Numbered from the stretch's first letter, positions 1 to 12,123 are shown. The stretch: 60,000 nt of DNA from Symsagittifera roscoffensis (GCF_963678635.1 NC_087064.1:5680411-5740410), one strand, 5' to 3'. Numbers and translations: made by a program. Notes: generated by a model from the sequence alone, not told the origin.

Positions 1-1962
1 TAATTCGAGTCTTACTTCTATTTTTTCTAATTGTACTTTATGGAGCAGCTTTTTGTCGTGATCTCGCTGGTTTTTTCAAAGCAAAGCTTTGTCTCTGTGT
101 ATAAAGTGCAACTTCAATTTTTACTTTAAGCTTCGTCTCTGTGTAGAAGTTGCAACTTTTACTTTAAGGTTTCAGTCGATGAACTGAATGAATTTTTTTG
201 TGTTCCTGCCGCTTTCTCGACAACTACTACCTTTTCACGGTTGAAGTTTTGACATCTGATGGATCAAATTATTTGTTCGAATGTAGACGGTCAAAAAAAA
301 CGCTAAGAAAAATAGTTTCAAGGCCTCGTTTAGCTAAATAACCAGAAGATGCCAGATATCTCTTCTTAGTGCCAAAAAGTCTTTTAGCATGAACGAGATT
401 TAAAAACTTAATCAAATTTTTAGTCTATAATTGATTAAAAAACAGCAATTTGATCAATGAAATGACAGAAACTGAGTCAACATTTCTTCGTGGCTGGGTA
501 GTTTTTGTTCCAACTTTCAGAGAAAGTCATATAAGTATGTGAATTTTTTTAACAAACTTCGGCGTTTTAAGTAGCAATTTTTAACAGAACTTTAGATTAT
601 CATTAGAGCCGTCTTGTTGTCTTGGGCTTTAATTTAATAAACCTTTTATTTGTGATCATTTTACGCAATGTTATGGGGGTTTAGAGATTGAGAGTTTGGG
701 GCAATAAACAATGATTTACTCTATCTAAGAAATCGTTCTAAAATAATTGACTCATGCTTTTTGGTCTATTTGATACTTTGAAATCATTTTGTATTTCAAA
801 TAACGGTTGGGGTGATGATTTTCAAAAGAAAATTATTTCATATTTTTATTGCTTTTTGGTTTGAAAAAATTATAGTTTTTTGAACGCAAACACGACACCA
901 TAGACTTTAAACGGCAGTCAAAACACTCACAGCTTCATCTTGAATCGAGCAGTTGTGTTATTATGTATTTTCAAGTTATGAAAAACTTATATAATAGCCG
1001 AGCTTGGCTCCTTGACTTTCCATCAAAAAAGTTTAAGTCAAAATTTCATACTGCTTGCCTTGTTTAAGGGGAATTTTGTTTGACTCTTTCTGGTAAAACA
1101 ACAAAACGACGCGAAAAAAACCCGTGATAAAAAAACGACGTTCAAAACTAAAAGTTGCAATTTATACTTCCCGTGACTGTACAAGCAAACTTGATTTTGT
1201 ATTGTAGTTTACTGAGTCCACTTTTTCATCCAAAGTCGTTCATCTTAGATCATTATTTTGTGCAAAATTTTTCGCAATAAGTCTTTGAGATATAATTTTT
1301 TTACGTATCTTAATTTATCGATCCTCGCAGGTGGATGTTAAAAAAAATGTGCATCTGCAATAATTTGTTTTGTAAAACGCCGCGTTTGAACATTATAAAA
1401 TTGCCAATTTGCTGAAAAACATTAGATGTGATTTATGTACTTGAACAAAATTGCAAATTAGTCCAAATCACAAAACCCTCAGCTATCATCTTCAAGGGGA
1501 ATTAATCAAATCTAATTCTTCTATACTGGATTCTAATTATTTATTTCAGTACTTGGTATTTGTTCAAGGCAACTTGTATGAGGAACTAGTTTGCATTTTA
1601 AGTTTTCCAACGAATAACTTTAAGTCCAAAGTTTCAAACTACTTTTGCAGTTAACAGGGATTTTTTGACACTAAGAACAGCTATCTTATATTCTCTAGCT
1701 AAATGCCCAGCAATGACTTGAAACATCATAGCCTTGTTTTTCATCGCGCGGTAGTAAAAAAAAAAAGTGTTTCATCTATCAGATGTCTAATTTTTAACAA
1801 TGATTATGTAAAAAAATCCTTCTATTCAACGCTTGATAACTAAAAGTTGTAACTTCTATGTCCCGTGACGGTATGAATGAATTGCTTAAAACAACTTGAC
1901 CCAGTCAATGGTTATAATTTGATACTTTTTCCGGCTCATTGCTTGGAACATTTGACTAATGG
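1..1962. repeat. ~2 kb direct repeat, copy 1
   Basis: This stretch recurs almost unchanged at 2466-4449. Base 1 aligns with base 2466, so the repeat may start upstream of the window. It is AT-rich, has no credible ORF, and contains several near-identical short blocks such as TCTGTGTA followed by AAGTTGCAACTT. Differences between copies are few; copy 2 has a ~30 bp insertion near 3170-3200. The pair could be a tandem duplication with a 2465 bp period, or long terminal repeats of a short non-autonomous element. The sequence alone does not decide. Confidence 0.9.
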
Positions 1963-2465
1963 TGAGTTTTTTGTTTATCCAGGAAAAATCTTTTTTTATG
2001 TGACATTTGAACTTTGGTTTCTTTATAGATTCAAACTCATCTAACGTTCAAAATGAAAAACAAAAATTGTAAATGTTTGCTTAGCGCGATTGTAGTTTGT
2101 CGATCATACTCAAAAATGAATGGGTTGAAGAAGCAGAAACATAAAATACCTTTCAGTCAATTTTTTCCAATTAGATTACTTATAATACAGTCACGGGTTT
2201 TTACACTAGCCAGAAGCTAGTGTATTAGTACGAATCCCTTTTTTAAACCTTAACTCGCAAATAAAAGTGTTCATTGAAAATTGTTCTTTTATATGAAAAT
2301 TTCGCTGTAGCATAGGAAGTTGCATAGCAGCTGTTCTCTGCTTTATGCGTGGCTAAGGCTTGGTATTAAATAAGCGTCGGTGGCTGAGCGGTTAGTGCGT
2401 GAGACTCATAAATTTTCGTAGCAGTAGGTAGCAGGTTCGATTCCGAAGCGTAGCCGAATTTTAAC
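1963..2465. other. Spacer between the ~2 kb direct repeats
   Basis: Unique within the window. It is AT-rich with no ORF. The only recognisable content is the tRNA-like segment at its right end (2374-2457). Confidence 0.6.
2374..2457 (+). pseudogene. Decayed tRNA-like sequence (A and B boxes)
   Basis: A good pol III A box (TGGCTGAGCGG, 2381-2391) and a perfect B box (GGTTCGATTCC) are spaced as in a tRNA with an extended variable region, reminiscent of Leu or Ser tRNAs. A CAT or TAA anticodon could be read in the middle. The acceptor, anticodon and T stems pair badly when folded by hand. It is therefore more likely a tRNA pseudogene or the head of a tRNA-derived SINE than a working tRNA gene. 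It lies directly before copy 2 of the direct repeat. Confidence 0.5.
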
Positions 2466-4449
2466 TAATTCGAGTCTTACTTCTATTTTTTCTAATTGTA
2501 CTTTATGGAGCAGCTTTTTGTCGTGATCTCGCTGGTTTTTTCAAAGCGAAGCTTAGTCTCTGTGTATAAAGTGCAACTTCAATTTTTACTTTAAGCTTCG
2601 TCTCTGTGTAGAAGTTGCAACTTTTACTTTTAGTTTTCAGGCGATGAACTGAATGAATTTTTTTGTGTTTCTGCCGCTTTCTCGACAACTACTACCTTTT
2701 CACGGTTGAAGTTTTGACATCTGATGGACCAAACTATTCGAATGTAGCCGGTCAAAAAAAAACGCTACGAAAAATAGTTTCAAGGCCTCGTTTAGCTAAT
2801 TAACCAGAAGATGCCAGATATCTCTTCTTAGTGCCAAAAAGTTTTTTCGCATGAACGAGATTTAAAAACTTAATCAACTTTTTAGTCTAAAATTGATTAA
2901 AAATCAGCAATTTGATCAATGAAATGACAGAAACTGAGTCAACATTTCTTCGTAGCTGAGTAGTTTTTGTTCCAACTTTAAGAGAAAGTAATGTAAGTAT
3001 TTGAATTTTTTTAACAAACTTCGGTGTTTTAACTAGCAATTTTTAACAGAACTTTAAATTATCATTAGAGCCGTCTTGTTGTCTTGGGCTTTAATTAAAT
3101 TAACATTTTATTTGTGATCATTTTACGTAATGTTATATGGGTTTAGAGATTGAGAATTTGGGGCAATAAACGCGCGATATATTTGCTAATTAAGCGTAAG
3201 CAGTGATTTACTCTATCTAAGAAATCGTTCTAAAATAATTGACTCATGCTTTTTGGTCTATTTGATACTTTGAAATCATTTTGTATTTCAAATAACGGTT
3301 GGGGTGATGATTTTCAAAAGAAAATTATTTCATATTTTTATTGCTTTTTGGTTTGAAAAAATTATAGTTTTTTGAACGCAAACACGACACCATAGACTTT
3401 AAACGGCAGTCAAAACACTCACAGCTTCATCTTGAATCGAGCAGTTGTGTTATTATGTATTTTCAAGTTATGAAAAACTTATATAATAGCCGAGCTTGGC
3501 TCCTTGACTTTCCATCAAAAAAGTTTAAGTCAAAATTTCATACTGCTTGCCTTGTTTAAGGGGAATTTTGTTTGACTCTTTCTGGTAAAACAACAAAACG
3601 ACGCGAAAAAAACCCGTGATAAAAAAACGACGTTCAAAACTAAAAGTTGCAATTTATACTTCCCGTGACTGTACAAGCAAACTTGATTTTGTATTGTAGT
3701 TTACTGACTCCACTTTTTCATCCAAAGTCGTTCATCTTAGATCATTATTTGGTGCAAAATTTTTCGCAATAAGTCTTTGAGATATAATTTTTTTACGTAT
3801 CTTAATTTATCGATCCTCGCAGGTGGATGTTAAAAAAAATGTGCATCTGCAATAATTTGTTTTGTAAAACGCCGCGTTTGAACATTATAAAATTGCCAAT
3901 TTGCTGAAAAACATTAGATGTGATTTATGTACTTGAACAAAATTGCAAATTAGTCCAAATCACAAAACCCTCAGCTATCATCTTCAAGGGGAATTAATCA
4001 AATCTAATTCTTCTATACTGGATTCTAATTATTTATTTCAGTACTTGGTATTTGTTCAAGGCAACTTGTATGAGGAACTAGTTTGCATTTTAAGTTTTCC
4101 AACGAATAACTAAGTCCAAAGTTTCAAACTACTTCTGCAGTTTACAGGGATTTTTTAACACTAAGAAGAGCTATCTTATGTTCTCCAGCTAAATGCCCAG
4201 CAATGACTTGAAACATCATAGCCTTGTTTTTCATCGCGCGGTAGTAAAAAAAAAGTGTTTCATCTATCAGATGTCTAATTTTTAACAATGAATATGTAAA
4301 AAAATTCCTTCTATTCAACGCTTGATAACTAAAAGTTGTAACTTCTATGTCCCGTGACGGTATGAATGAATTGCTTAAAACAACTTGACCCAGTCAATGG
4401 TTATAATTTGATACTTTTTCCGGCTCATTGCTTGGAACATTTGACTAAT
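2466..4449. repeat. ~2 kb direct repeat, copy 2
   Basis: Second copy of the 1-1962 repeat. Homology to copy 1 stops exactly where a run of 14 G begins at 4450. Past that point copy 1 continues into unrelated sequence. No coding capacity is visible. Confidence 0.9.
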
Positions 4450-4463
4450 GGGGGGGGGGGGGG
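4450..4463. repeat. Poly-G tract (14 G)
   Basis: Mononucleotide run at the junction between copy 2 of the ~2 kb repeat and a second dispersed repeat. The other copy of that repeat (12124) also starts with a G-rich tract, so the run may be an expanded end of the repeat. Confidence 0.95.
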
Positions 4464-4990
4464 AATTTGTATTCGGGTGTGTTTTCAGTTTTGTTCTTTT
4501 TTTTTGTTTTCCACTCAAAATCAGATACCACAAATAGTCATCGGAATGAGTCGAGTGATACATCATATCAAAACCCTTCCAATCTTGATTCGATTGACGT
4601 TAAAAACTTAGAAACGAAATTTTGTTTGAAACTTATGATTTTTAGTCTAATTTCGAGCGAATAGGGTGAGCGAGCAGTCTTATGTTGTTTTTCATACAAA
4701 ACAAATAGCACAAATGATAATCGGAATGGGTTGAGTGATTTATAAAAATTGCCCCAGTGTTGAGCAAAACCGGTTCGAAATTTGAGCTTTAGTCTAATTT
4801 TGAAGGGTTAAAGCCAGCGAGCAGGCTTATTATAAAAGTATAAGCCATGAAACTCAAGTGAATTATTTTTTGAAATTTTTCTGGCGCCATTTTTTGAAAA
4901 AAAACTCAAAAATCCAAAAAATTTTTGCTAAAAATTTTTTTTTCTGTGAACTTTGTTTGTTTTTTTCTAGTCATTTTTCGACAAAATCCA
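4464..4990. repeat. Dispersed repeat R2, copy 1
   Basis: Begins AATTTGTATTCGGGTGTG and matches 12130-12560 in order: the same opening, then a T-rich stretch, CATCGGAATGA, GTGATACA-type blocks, and later GCGAGC with a nearby GCTTA. The copies are clearly diverged. There is no ORF, and it is probably a non-autonomous transposable element. The following ~330 bp up to the gene at 5322 shows nothing I recognise. Confidence 0.6.
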
Positions 4991-5321
4991 ATGCCCAATT
5001 TGCCTTTTTTACTGTGACGGTCGATTATACCTAAATTTCAGGTTTTCTTCAGATCCTTTAATCACACCACGCGCAAAAACAACACTAATTTGAAATTTTT
5101 TTTGTATGTATAAGAATATGTTCGGAACATTGTGTGGTACTTGCACAGTAACTGGCTATCCCTGTTTCACTTTGAAATTATTGTCCCTCTTATGAAAATA
5201 GTTCTGAAACCAGGGCGAATTGCAATTTATTTTCTCCAAAAACAGAGGCGCTCCCGTGATCTTTTTAAAATTCTGTCAGCATTTTTTTTAAAGCTGATTG
5301 TATGTCATAATCTAAAACCAT

Positions 5322-6710
5322 TTACCTGAAAGCAGCGAGACATCCGGTACACAATGAGAACAATTTTTTCACCAATTCAGCTAAAGTGAACATGCTCGTC
5401 GGCCTGCGAGAAGGAGATTTCTCTTCATCTTCTTCGATCATGATACACGAGCAGTAGTTGTTCACATTTCTGTGTTTCTTGTATATTTTATGTTTCACCA
5501 AATCAGCTAGCAAACAACCGTTGCTTTTTGAAAAGTGATCCCCCACTTGGATTGTGTCCTTTGACTTGTCATTGTCCGGTAAATTGAATGCGACGATATA
5601 AGCTCCTTCGTCCAGGACAAAAACTTGTTCATAGCTTGAAAAAATGTCCGACTGCGGGACAAATCTCTCAATAAATTGACCTCTGCCCATAATTTGACCT
5701 TGGATTGCATAAGGAGCTTTTCTGGTTTCATCTTCGTTGCTGTGGAACAGAATTTTGTTCAGGAAAATTGGATCCGTCAAATTACCAAAGCCTGAAATGT
5801 CCTCATAATCATTGTTTATTTCTGCACATTTTGTCGCGAATAAACTATCAGCATGCACTTCGGTCAGGCCTTCGTAAGAAATTAGTTGAAGTCGCGTTAC
5901 AAAAGTGAACTCGAACTTGGTGTTTTTATTTGACTCTTGCGCTGTTTCCCACAGCATCATTGCGCGTTGATAAAGTCCACTGCTTTTTGGGTCTTTATTA
6001 TTGTGCCACCACGACGTGGTTGAAATATCAACATCGCTTATGTAGCTCACGCCCCCAAAGGTTATCAAATATTCCGCGAAGATCTCCGAGTCAAGTTCGG
6101 GTTTCGTTATATTACCGATATCGAAATTCTTGTTGATGAATTGCTTGGCCAGATAAAGTGAACTTATTAGATTTTGGAAAAGTAAAGTGTCTGTTTTCAA
6201 AGCATCGCGTCCATCTGATGAAAAACAAACTGCACTGTCTTCAGAAATCACTTCAAGAGCATCCAAAATTGACCGAGACAGTTCTTCTTGCGTTGCACCA
6301 ACCCACAGTATTTTTTTCGGACAGTAAGGCCAATTTGCAATGTTGAAATTATCTGGGCTTATTTCGAGAGGAGTATTAAATTCTCGAGGCACTTTTTCAC
6401 CTGGCAGGAGACTGTACAACAAAGTTTTTACGTCGTATATAATTTCGTCGTTAAACACGCTATTGTCCTCTGCAGAAATGGCAAGTTTGGTCCAATACGC
6501 AAACGCAACCGGGATTTTGCCGAAGTAAACGTTTTCTTTTTGAGTTTTGAATGAGATCCTGACAACATGCTCATATGCATATAGGCCAATATTGGCGAAT
6601 GCTTTCTTTGCGATGGTTTTGTTTTCTGGATCCGATAGCAGTTTTTCAATGAACTCTTCCCGATCCTCTTCGGACGCGAAATCAAAAATGTCTGCTAAAC
6701 TAACTTTCAT
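5322..6710 (-). CDS. Hypothetical protein, large exon (462 codons)
   Basis: An uninterrupted frame runs from an ATG at 6710 (protein starts MKVSLADIFDF) to a TAA at 5322. Composition is normal for a globular protein: mixed charged and hydrophobic residues, no signal peptide, no transmembrane helix, a late acidic stretch (MIEEDEEKSPS) and a Cys-containing end. I do not recognise a family. The stop overlaps a good splice donor (CAG|GTAAAT, exon end at 5326), so the true protein may continue in an exon further left. To the right, the frame runs without stop into an assembly gap, so the ATG at 6710 may be internal. A 1.4 kb intron-free frame amid repeats could also be a captured gene. Confidence 0.6.
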   Translation of the reverse strand: MKVSLADIFDFASEEDREEFIEKLLSDPENKTIAKKAFANIGLYAYEHVVRISFKTQKENVYFGKIPVAFAYWTKLAISAEDNSVFNDEIIYDVKTLLYSLLPGEKVPREFNTPLEISPDNFNIANWPYCPKKILWVGATQEELSRSILDALEVISEDSAVCFSSDGRDALKTDTLLFQNLISSLYLAKQFINKNFDIGNITKPELDSEIFAEYLITFGGVSYISDVDISTTSWWHNNKDPKSSGLYQRAMMLWETAQESNKNTKFEFTFVTRLQLISYEGLTEVHADSLFATKCAEINNDYEDISGFGNLTDPIFLNKILFHSNEDETRKAPYAIQGQIMGRGQFIERFVPQSDIFSSYEQVFVLDEGAYIVAFNLPDNDKSKDTIQVGDHFSKSNGCLLADLVKHKIYKKHRNVNNYCSCIMIEEDEEKSPSRRPTSMFTLAELVKKLFSLCTGCLAAFR

Positions 6711-6722
6711 AGTTTTTTTGAG

Positions 6723-6922
6723 NNNNNNNNNNNNNNNNNNNNNNNNNNNNNNNNNNNNNNNNNNNNNNNNNNNNNNNNNNNNNNNNNNNNNNNNNNNNNN
6801 NNNNNNNNNNNNNNNNNNNNNNNNNNNNNNNNNNNNNNNNNNNNNNNNNNNNNNNNNNNNNNNNNNNNNNNNNNNNNNNNNNNNNNNNNNNNNNNNNNNN
6901 NNNNNNNNNNNNNNNNNNNNNN
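6723..6922. other. Assembly gap (200 N)
   Basis: Exactly 200 N, so probably a placeholder and not a measured length. Any reading frame running through it is artificial. It separates the 5322-6710 exon from possible upstream coding sequence. Confidence 0.99.
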
Positions 6923-7056
6923 CTCGTAGGTTGATTTTCAAAACTGAATAAATTATTCAAAAAATCTTCACCGTGGAGGTTATTTATTGATCGTAGTACG
7001 ACTTTCAGTAACTCGTAGACATGAAGTTCATGCACTGTTAGTTGTTGATTTTTCAC
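6923..7056 (-). CDS. Possible N-terminal coding fragment beside the gap
   Basis: A short open frame on the same strand as the 5322 gene runs into the gap. Its residues (for example VHELHVYELLKVVLRSINN) look like an amphipathic helix and not like random AT-rich translation. It could be the upstream part of the same gene. No ATG starts it in this frame; the apparent start codon is GTG. Weak evidence. Confidence 0.3.
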
Positions 7057-7087
7057 GAAAAGGTCTTCTCAGTGGTCACCACGTTTT

Positions 7088-7600
7088 CTAAAATAGATCA
7101 ATTTTCAATATCTTTTTCTGAAGCATAAAAGTTGGAATCAAGGAGGAAAAACCTGCAACAAAACCGTATTCAAGAATGCCATGCTGGATAGTTGTTATGA
7201 TGTTACTGCGATAGAAAGCTACAAGTAGATACCGAGATGTATGAAATCGTAGCTTTGAATCAATGCCTGATTGTTTTGCCAATCGTATTCTTACATGGTC
7301 TATGTGGGACACAAAAGATAGTTTTGAATCAACGTACATCCTTAAATACTTACAAACCGCTTCAGTTTTTGAATCACAATTGTTTAATTGAAAGGTCATC
7401 GGAGGACTTTAGATTCTAGTGAACATGGTTCTTTCAAAGATTTTACTCCAGACAATCAGGAGCGATATTGGTCGGTAATTGTTTTCATGAACACTAGGAG
7501 GTCCACTTTTATGAATTGGTCCACTTTTTTGAATATGGGGGAAAACACCTTGCAGGAAGGGTTTGTTAATGAGCAAAGTTAAACAAGGAACGGTAGCAGG
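7088..7600 (-). pseudogene. LINE reverse transcriptase remnant, palm deleted
   Basis: The minus strand at 7600-7420 gives the finger motif NNYRPISLL followed by WSKIFERTMF. The next open piece (7399-7088) is already the thumb region with YLRMYVDSKLSFVSHIDHV. The catalytic palm (the usual SGVPQGS and YADD/FADD motifs) is absent between them, so an internal deletion removed the active site. This order is standard for CR1/Jockey-type LINE ORF2. Confidence 0.8.
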
Positions 7601-8019
7601 TGCGATAATATAATTACTATGTTGTTTGATATTGTCATCTCCCGATGATGAATGTTTTGTCGAGATTATGGATTGTTGCCAGAACTTCGAGATCTGTTAC
7701 TGTTTACATAAACATAGATTGCTCAACTTGGCTCAAAGGTGTTGATGGTAGACAAGCCATGTTCTTTTTAAGGTCGGTTGCCAATTGCTGAGAAAAAACT
7801 ATTGAATTTTTTCAGCAACATCAAATGTTGACGGAATATTGCAGTGCTGCAGACACAATTCCAGTATTGGCGGATCGGTATCATTTATGTTTTTTTTCCG
7901 CTGAAATCGCTCTGTCTTGAGTTTCCTATACAGGCAGAAAATGTTTTATGATAGTATGTTCTTTTTCCAGCTTCACTCGCAATTTGAATTTTTCCAAAAA
8001 CGATGAGATTTTGTTTCAT

Positions 8020-8265
8020 TTAGTTTTTAAGTTTTTTCAGTGTGTTGTTGAACCATTTCGGTTTTTTTTTGAATTGCGTACTTGTGTTTATTCTCATGGG
8101 TGCATAATATGAAGTAAATTTAATAAAAACTGCAGCAAAATTGTTAAATGATGCAGAAGTATCAGTCTTTAAGCAAATTGCGCCTTCAGTTTCTTTTAAT
8201 TGTGATTGCAAATCGCTAATATAGCATGGCAGATGCTTGTTCATCTTTAACAATTTGTAGGTCAC
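8020..8265 (-). pseudogene. LINE EN-RT linker remnant
   Basis: An open stretch with the typical pre-RT linker ending KPKWFNNTLKKLKN, the Trp-Phe-Asn block seen before the RT domain of CR1-like elements. It lies between the endonuclease and RT remnants on the same strand. Confidence 0.7.
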
Positions 8266-8274
8266 GAAAAGATT

Positions 8275-8945
8275 GATTTTTTTCCGGTTTTAGGATCCAA
8301 GTCCATTGTAATAGGATCGGATAATGATCGGAAAACCTTTGGTACTCTGAAACATGGTGATCCGTTTGAGTTAAATTTAGATATTTGAATTGATCCAGAC
8401 TTGTGTTTGTTGTTTCAGTAACTATTTTCGCTTTTGTATCACCTATTTTATAGCCAAATGAGAAAATTCAGCTCAGGTACTTTTTGGGTAGCTGATTATT
8501 CTTAGAAATATCGATATTGAAATCACCACAGATTATAAATGGTAACGATGGCGAGAAGTTTATTTTCCGGAACATTATCTGGTTGATCGATAGAACCGAG
8601 TTTATTTATGCTGAGACGGTTGTAAATTGTGGCAATTTAAACTGATAGTTATCTTTTTCAATTGTCGCTACAACGTTTTACCTCGATGCGTGTGGGTATA
8701 GATTTCAAAAACTTAAAGTCAGAGCGTATTTGTATTACAACCCCACCTCCGCAAGTTTTACGGTTGTATATTATAAACTTAATATAGCCGTCAATGAAAC
8801 AGCTTTTGCAATCATCATTTTCTGTTGATCAAGTTTCCGATAAGCATAAAACGGAAGGCGGAGACAAAAGACTGTATACTAAAGCTTCCAGTTTATTAAG
8901 ATGACCTTTCAGAGAGCAAACATTTATATCTAGCACAGAAAATGT
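8275..8945 (-). pseudogene. LINE AP-endonuclease remnant
   Basis: The start of the APE domain is readable as LDINVCSLKGHLNKLEALVY, followed by VLCLSET, the block carrying a catalytic Glu. The end carries FSDHYPILLQW, the SDH motif with the catalytic Asp and His. Frame changes in between make it a pseudogene. In an active element it nicks target DNA for target-primed reverse transcription. Confidence 0.8.
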
Positions 8946-9199
8946 TACGTTCCGGAGGGGGCCTTCGGTTGGTAGAAAACACCAGTAAAGCAAATCATAT
9001 TATCATTAAAAATATAGTCAAGTAGATGCCCGCCTTCATAGAGCCCGATTATTTTGTCGTATAAATATCCTTTCTGTTACTGGAAGAAGATATTTCCCTT
9101 TCTGTACCAGCCGCCGCATCTCGATCGTCAGTTTTTTATCAAGTTTGAGGAAGGTTTAAATTAGCCTTCATTAAATCTTTGAATAAATTAACGTCTTTT

Positions 9200-9895
9200 G
9201 TGCTCTCTTTCTCGTTCAGATGGCGCTTCTTTTTCAAGAGATCCACTTTTGCAACTCGTCGGCAAAACCGAACAAGGATAGGTTTTGTTTTTACTCGACC
9301 TGGTAGTCGATCGGCAATTGATATATCCTGCCGGTGATATTTGCTCCAATCGTGTTTGCAGTGTTCAGTACTTTATTTGTCGTCTCTTCTACTGATTCAT
9401 GGGCTCGCATTTTCAGCGTTGCTGGCTATTCCGATAATGCGCACGTTTTTTCTTCTGTTGTAGCTTTCCAGCAACTCAGCTTCAGTTACGCTTATGAGGT
9501 TGCAGCGTCTTTCTTTGATCATAGCTGTTTTTTTTTACTTCAGAGAGAACTTGTTTCTTCTTCATGTCTTTTGTCGCAATATTGATCATGTTCGCCATCA
9601 ACTCCTTCATCTAATGTTTCAGATTTGCAAACAGAGTTGGAATTATATCGTTGACCGATGCTTTGATGGTTGTCTGGATTAGCTGCACTAGGTTTTTATC
9701 CTCTGAAGTTTACTGTTCGATGAGACTCAGAACTGTATATACTCGTTTTGTGGCTGGACTTCGGGATGGGGTGTCTGCCTTGGGTATTTTAGCGTGGGGA
9801 ATATTGTATCCGGCTTCGAAATGGGTTTCTGATAGGGTGTTTGAATTGGGTATCAGGGATTGGAGACATTGTTTGATTGAATATCAGTCATGATC
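9200..9895 (-). pseudogene. LINE ORF1 protein remnant
   Basis: The minus strand encodes a Ser/Pro-rich start, a coiled-coil-like stretch (MKELMANMINIATKDMKKK), then RRKNVRIIGIAS, the RRM core of LINE ORF1p, and ISIADRLPGRVKTKPILVRF followed by RRVAKVDLLKKK, the C-terminal RNA-binding domain. Stops and frameshifts are present. ORF1p normally coats LINE RNA. Confidence 0.8.
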
Positions 9896-12123
9896 ATTTA
9901 CAGCTTCAATTTAATAAGTTTATCACAACAATTAGGCTAGTTATTCATCGGTTTAAGAAATCAAGTTATCAAAAAGTTCAGATAAGAAAAAATATAATTG
10001 ATTGAGTTTTTGAACACAGGACATGCAGGAAAATGTAACTAAATAACTTTCTCAAAAACTGCAGGGAGCCAATTGTGCAAAATGGGGATCAAATCAGAAA
10101 TTAAACTTTCGCCGTACCTTAAAAGGGTGACCCTAAAAAGTTAATAATATACTTTGCCGACATTTTCCAGGCCAGCCAAAATTCCTTTTCGAGCTCTCTT
10201 TGGCAGTTTGAATGAATTAAATTCGACTACCCACCTACTAGTGGTTATAAATTTTATCTAACTAATCTAAAGACTGCTCGTATAGCAGGGCAAAACCCTG
10301 AATGTTCCGACCGTCCCTTCATTCATATCGAATAATTTTTCGGGAAAAGAAAATGTTGAAAACCTATACATTTTGGACATATCAAAATGTAAAATTTCAC
10401 GCAAAATAATTGCGACCAATTAGCTAGCCTCAATTGAATTTGGGAACGATTTTTTTGCGGGATAACTCGCCACGCATAGATAATTCGCGTTACGCTCTCA
10501 GCATTATGAATAAACTCTTCAAAGCGCGCATAATTTAGTCGAGAACAAGGCAATTTTGGCAATTTCCAAACCCCCAGACTTTACAAAAATAATGATCGGG
10601 AGGTGAAATATTTTTTTTTTTTCAGGAAGTCGATATCTTCAATGGGGTATAAAAATTTTTGTTGAAAATTGTTATTTCGATCGGTGAAAATTGACTGAAT
10701 AAAAAAAAACCACACACCGGGCATAAATATTCCGTTTTCTTCGAAAGTCGGAAGAATAATAGTCTTACCTTTATATCATTTCATAATGCGACACAGACAC
10801 GCACATAATGCCGGTCTTATACACATAACATTATAAGCGGGTCGCATTCTGAAATATGACAAATTTAAAATAAATATGATAAATTATGAATTTTTTATAC
10901 ATAGTTTTTGCTCTGACTACCAACAAATCAGATATAGATGCGTCAAAAATTATATCTTTTGACGTCCTAGCTTTTTTGTCAGAAATCTTTTTCAGACAGA
11001 CGTGTTTGATGATGCTCGCATTAGGGCAAAACAAACCAGTATGCGGACTGCTTATCAACGTCTTTCAAATGGTTTTTGAGATGATGAAAAAAGTATTGAA
11101 CGTTTCTGGAAAAATAAATTTGAATTTTTTTAAAATTCCCAGGCAATAGATGTATTTTGTGTTTTCTTATGTTTTTCGCCGCCTATAAGTTAACAACACG
11201 AAAAATGTCGTTTTTAGTTATACCAAATTGGGTAATTTCAAAGCCTCCTAATTTTTATGATGGTAAATGAAAGATCTTTTTAAATTTAAGCGCAAGACCT
11301 CAATAATTTTCCAGATTCTGTAAAAAAAATTCCCGTCAAAATCAGCGGCCCGAAAAATTGAAATCGACAGGAAAAAAAGCCACACCGAGCTTAAATATTG
11401 TGGCCATTTTGTTCGAAATCTGGTCACTTTGTGCGAGAAGTTTGTCACTTCAGTTTTTACTGTATCTTCAGTTTTCAGTTTGTACAGTGCCCCCTCAGCA
11501 GATCAGCAGAACCTACTCTATAACAATTTTCAGATTCGAGTTTTTCTCTGGTAATATTTTTTGAGCGTCACTTCGAAATTTGTTTCGCTATAGCAACTGA
11601 GTTAGGAACGTTTTTGTAGTATATCCCTTCATAAAGAGCACATGAGCAAAACAAAAATATAAACTTTCAAATTTGATGGAGTCACGACAAAAAGTTTTTC
11701 AATTTTTTCAGTTTTCACTCGACCCTATCTGTCATATTTTTTTGGCATCTCATTTTGCTCGGAAAAAGCCCCCCCCCCCCTTACAAAGTCAGAGCGCAGC
11801 AAGAATATCCAAATTTCAGTGCGAGTTAGCACTGAATAATCCAATGACAGACACGTTTAAACAAAAAGTAAAAAAAACAATCAAAGCTTGAATAAAGGAG
11901 CTAAATAAATGAGCTATATAACGTAAAATTTTTGTTCCATTGCATAAACTTGTGACTCAATTTGATTATATTTCTCTCTACTAAGTGCAATTTGACGCAA
12001 CCACGAAAAAAAACCTGATCAATGGGAAGCGTTGGTCAAGGCTAGGTCACGCCCAGCGCTTTTATAGTATTATGTGTTAGCATCAGCCAAAAAAGCCCAT
12101 TTTTTTGATCCGACTGTTTGAAA
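9896..12123. other. No gene recognised
   Basis: AT-rich, only short scattered ORFs. Small items seen are a 5-bp hairpin plus 13-mer at 10286-10312 (see findings), an 8-bp inverted repeat AATGCGAC ... GTCGCATT at ~10785-10847, and a C tract at 11769-11780. Confidence 0.6.
11769..11780. repeat. Poly-C tract (12 C)
   Basis: Mononucleotide run; one of three long G/C homopolymers in this AT-rich region, the others being at 4450 and 14468. Confidence 0.95.

Larger units (their letters stand above)
7088..9895 (-). mobile_element. Decayed APE-type LINE (CR1/L2-like), ORF1-EN-RT
   Basis: Read on the minus strand, the order is a LINE ORF1 (9895 to ~9200), an APE endonuclease (~8945-8275), a linker (8265-8020) and a reverse transcriptase with a missing centre (7600-7088). 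Many frameshifts and stops make it inactive. The 7600-8020 part is too decayed to assign. Confidence 0.85.

Noticed and set aside
1451-1654. Small ORFs in 1-5300
   Set aside because: They start at non-ATG codons or in repeats, have random AT-rich composition and no homology between frames.
2374-2457. Functional tRNA gene
   Set aside because: Acceptor, anticodon and T stems do not pair acceptably.
6547-7056. Reading frames spanning the N block
   Set aside because: The 200 N are a gap placeholder. Frame across it is unknown.
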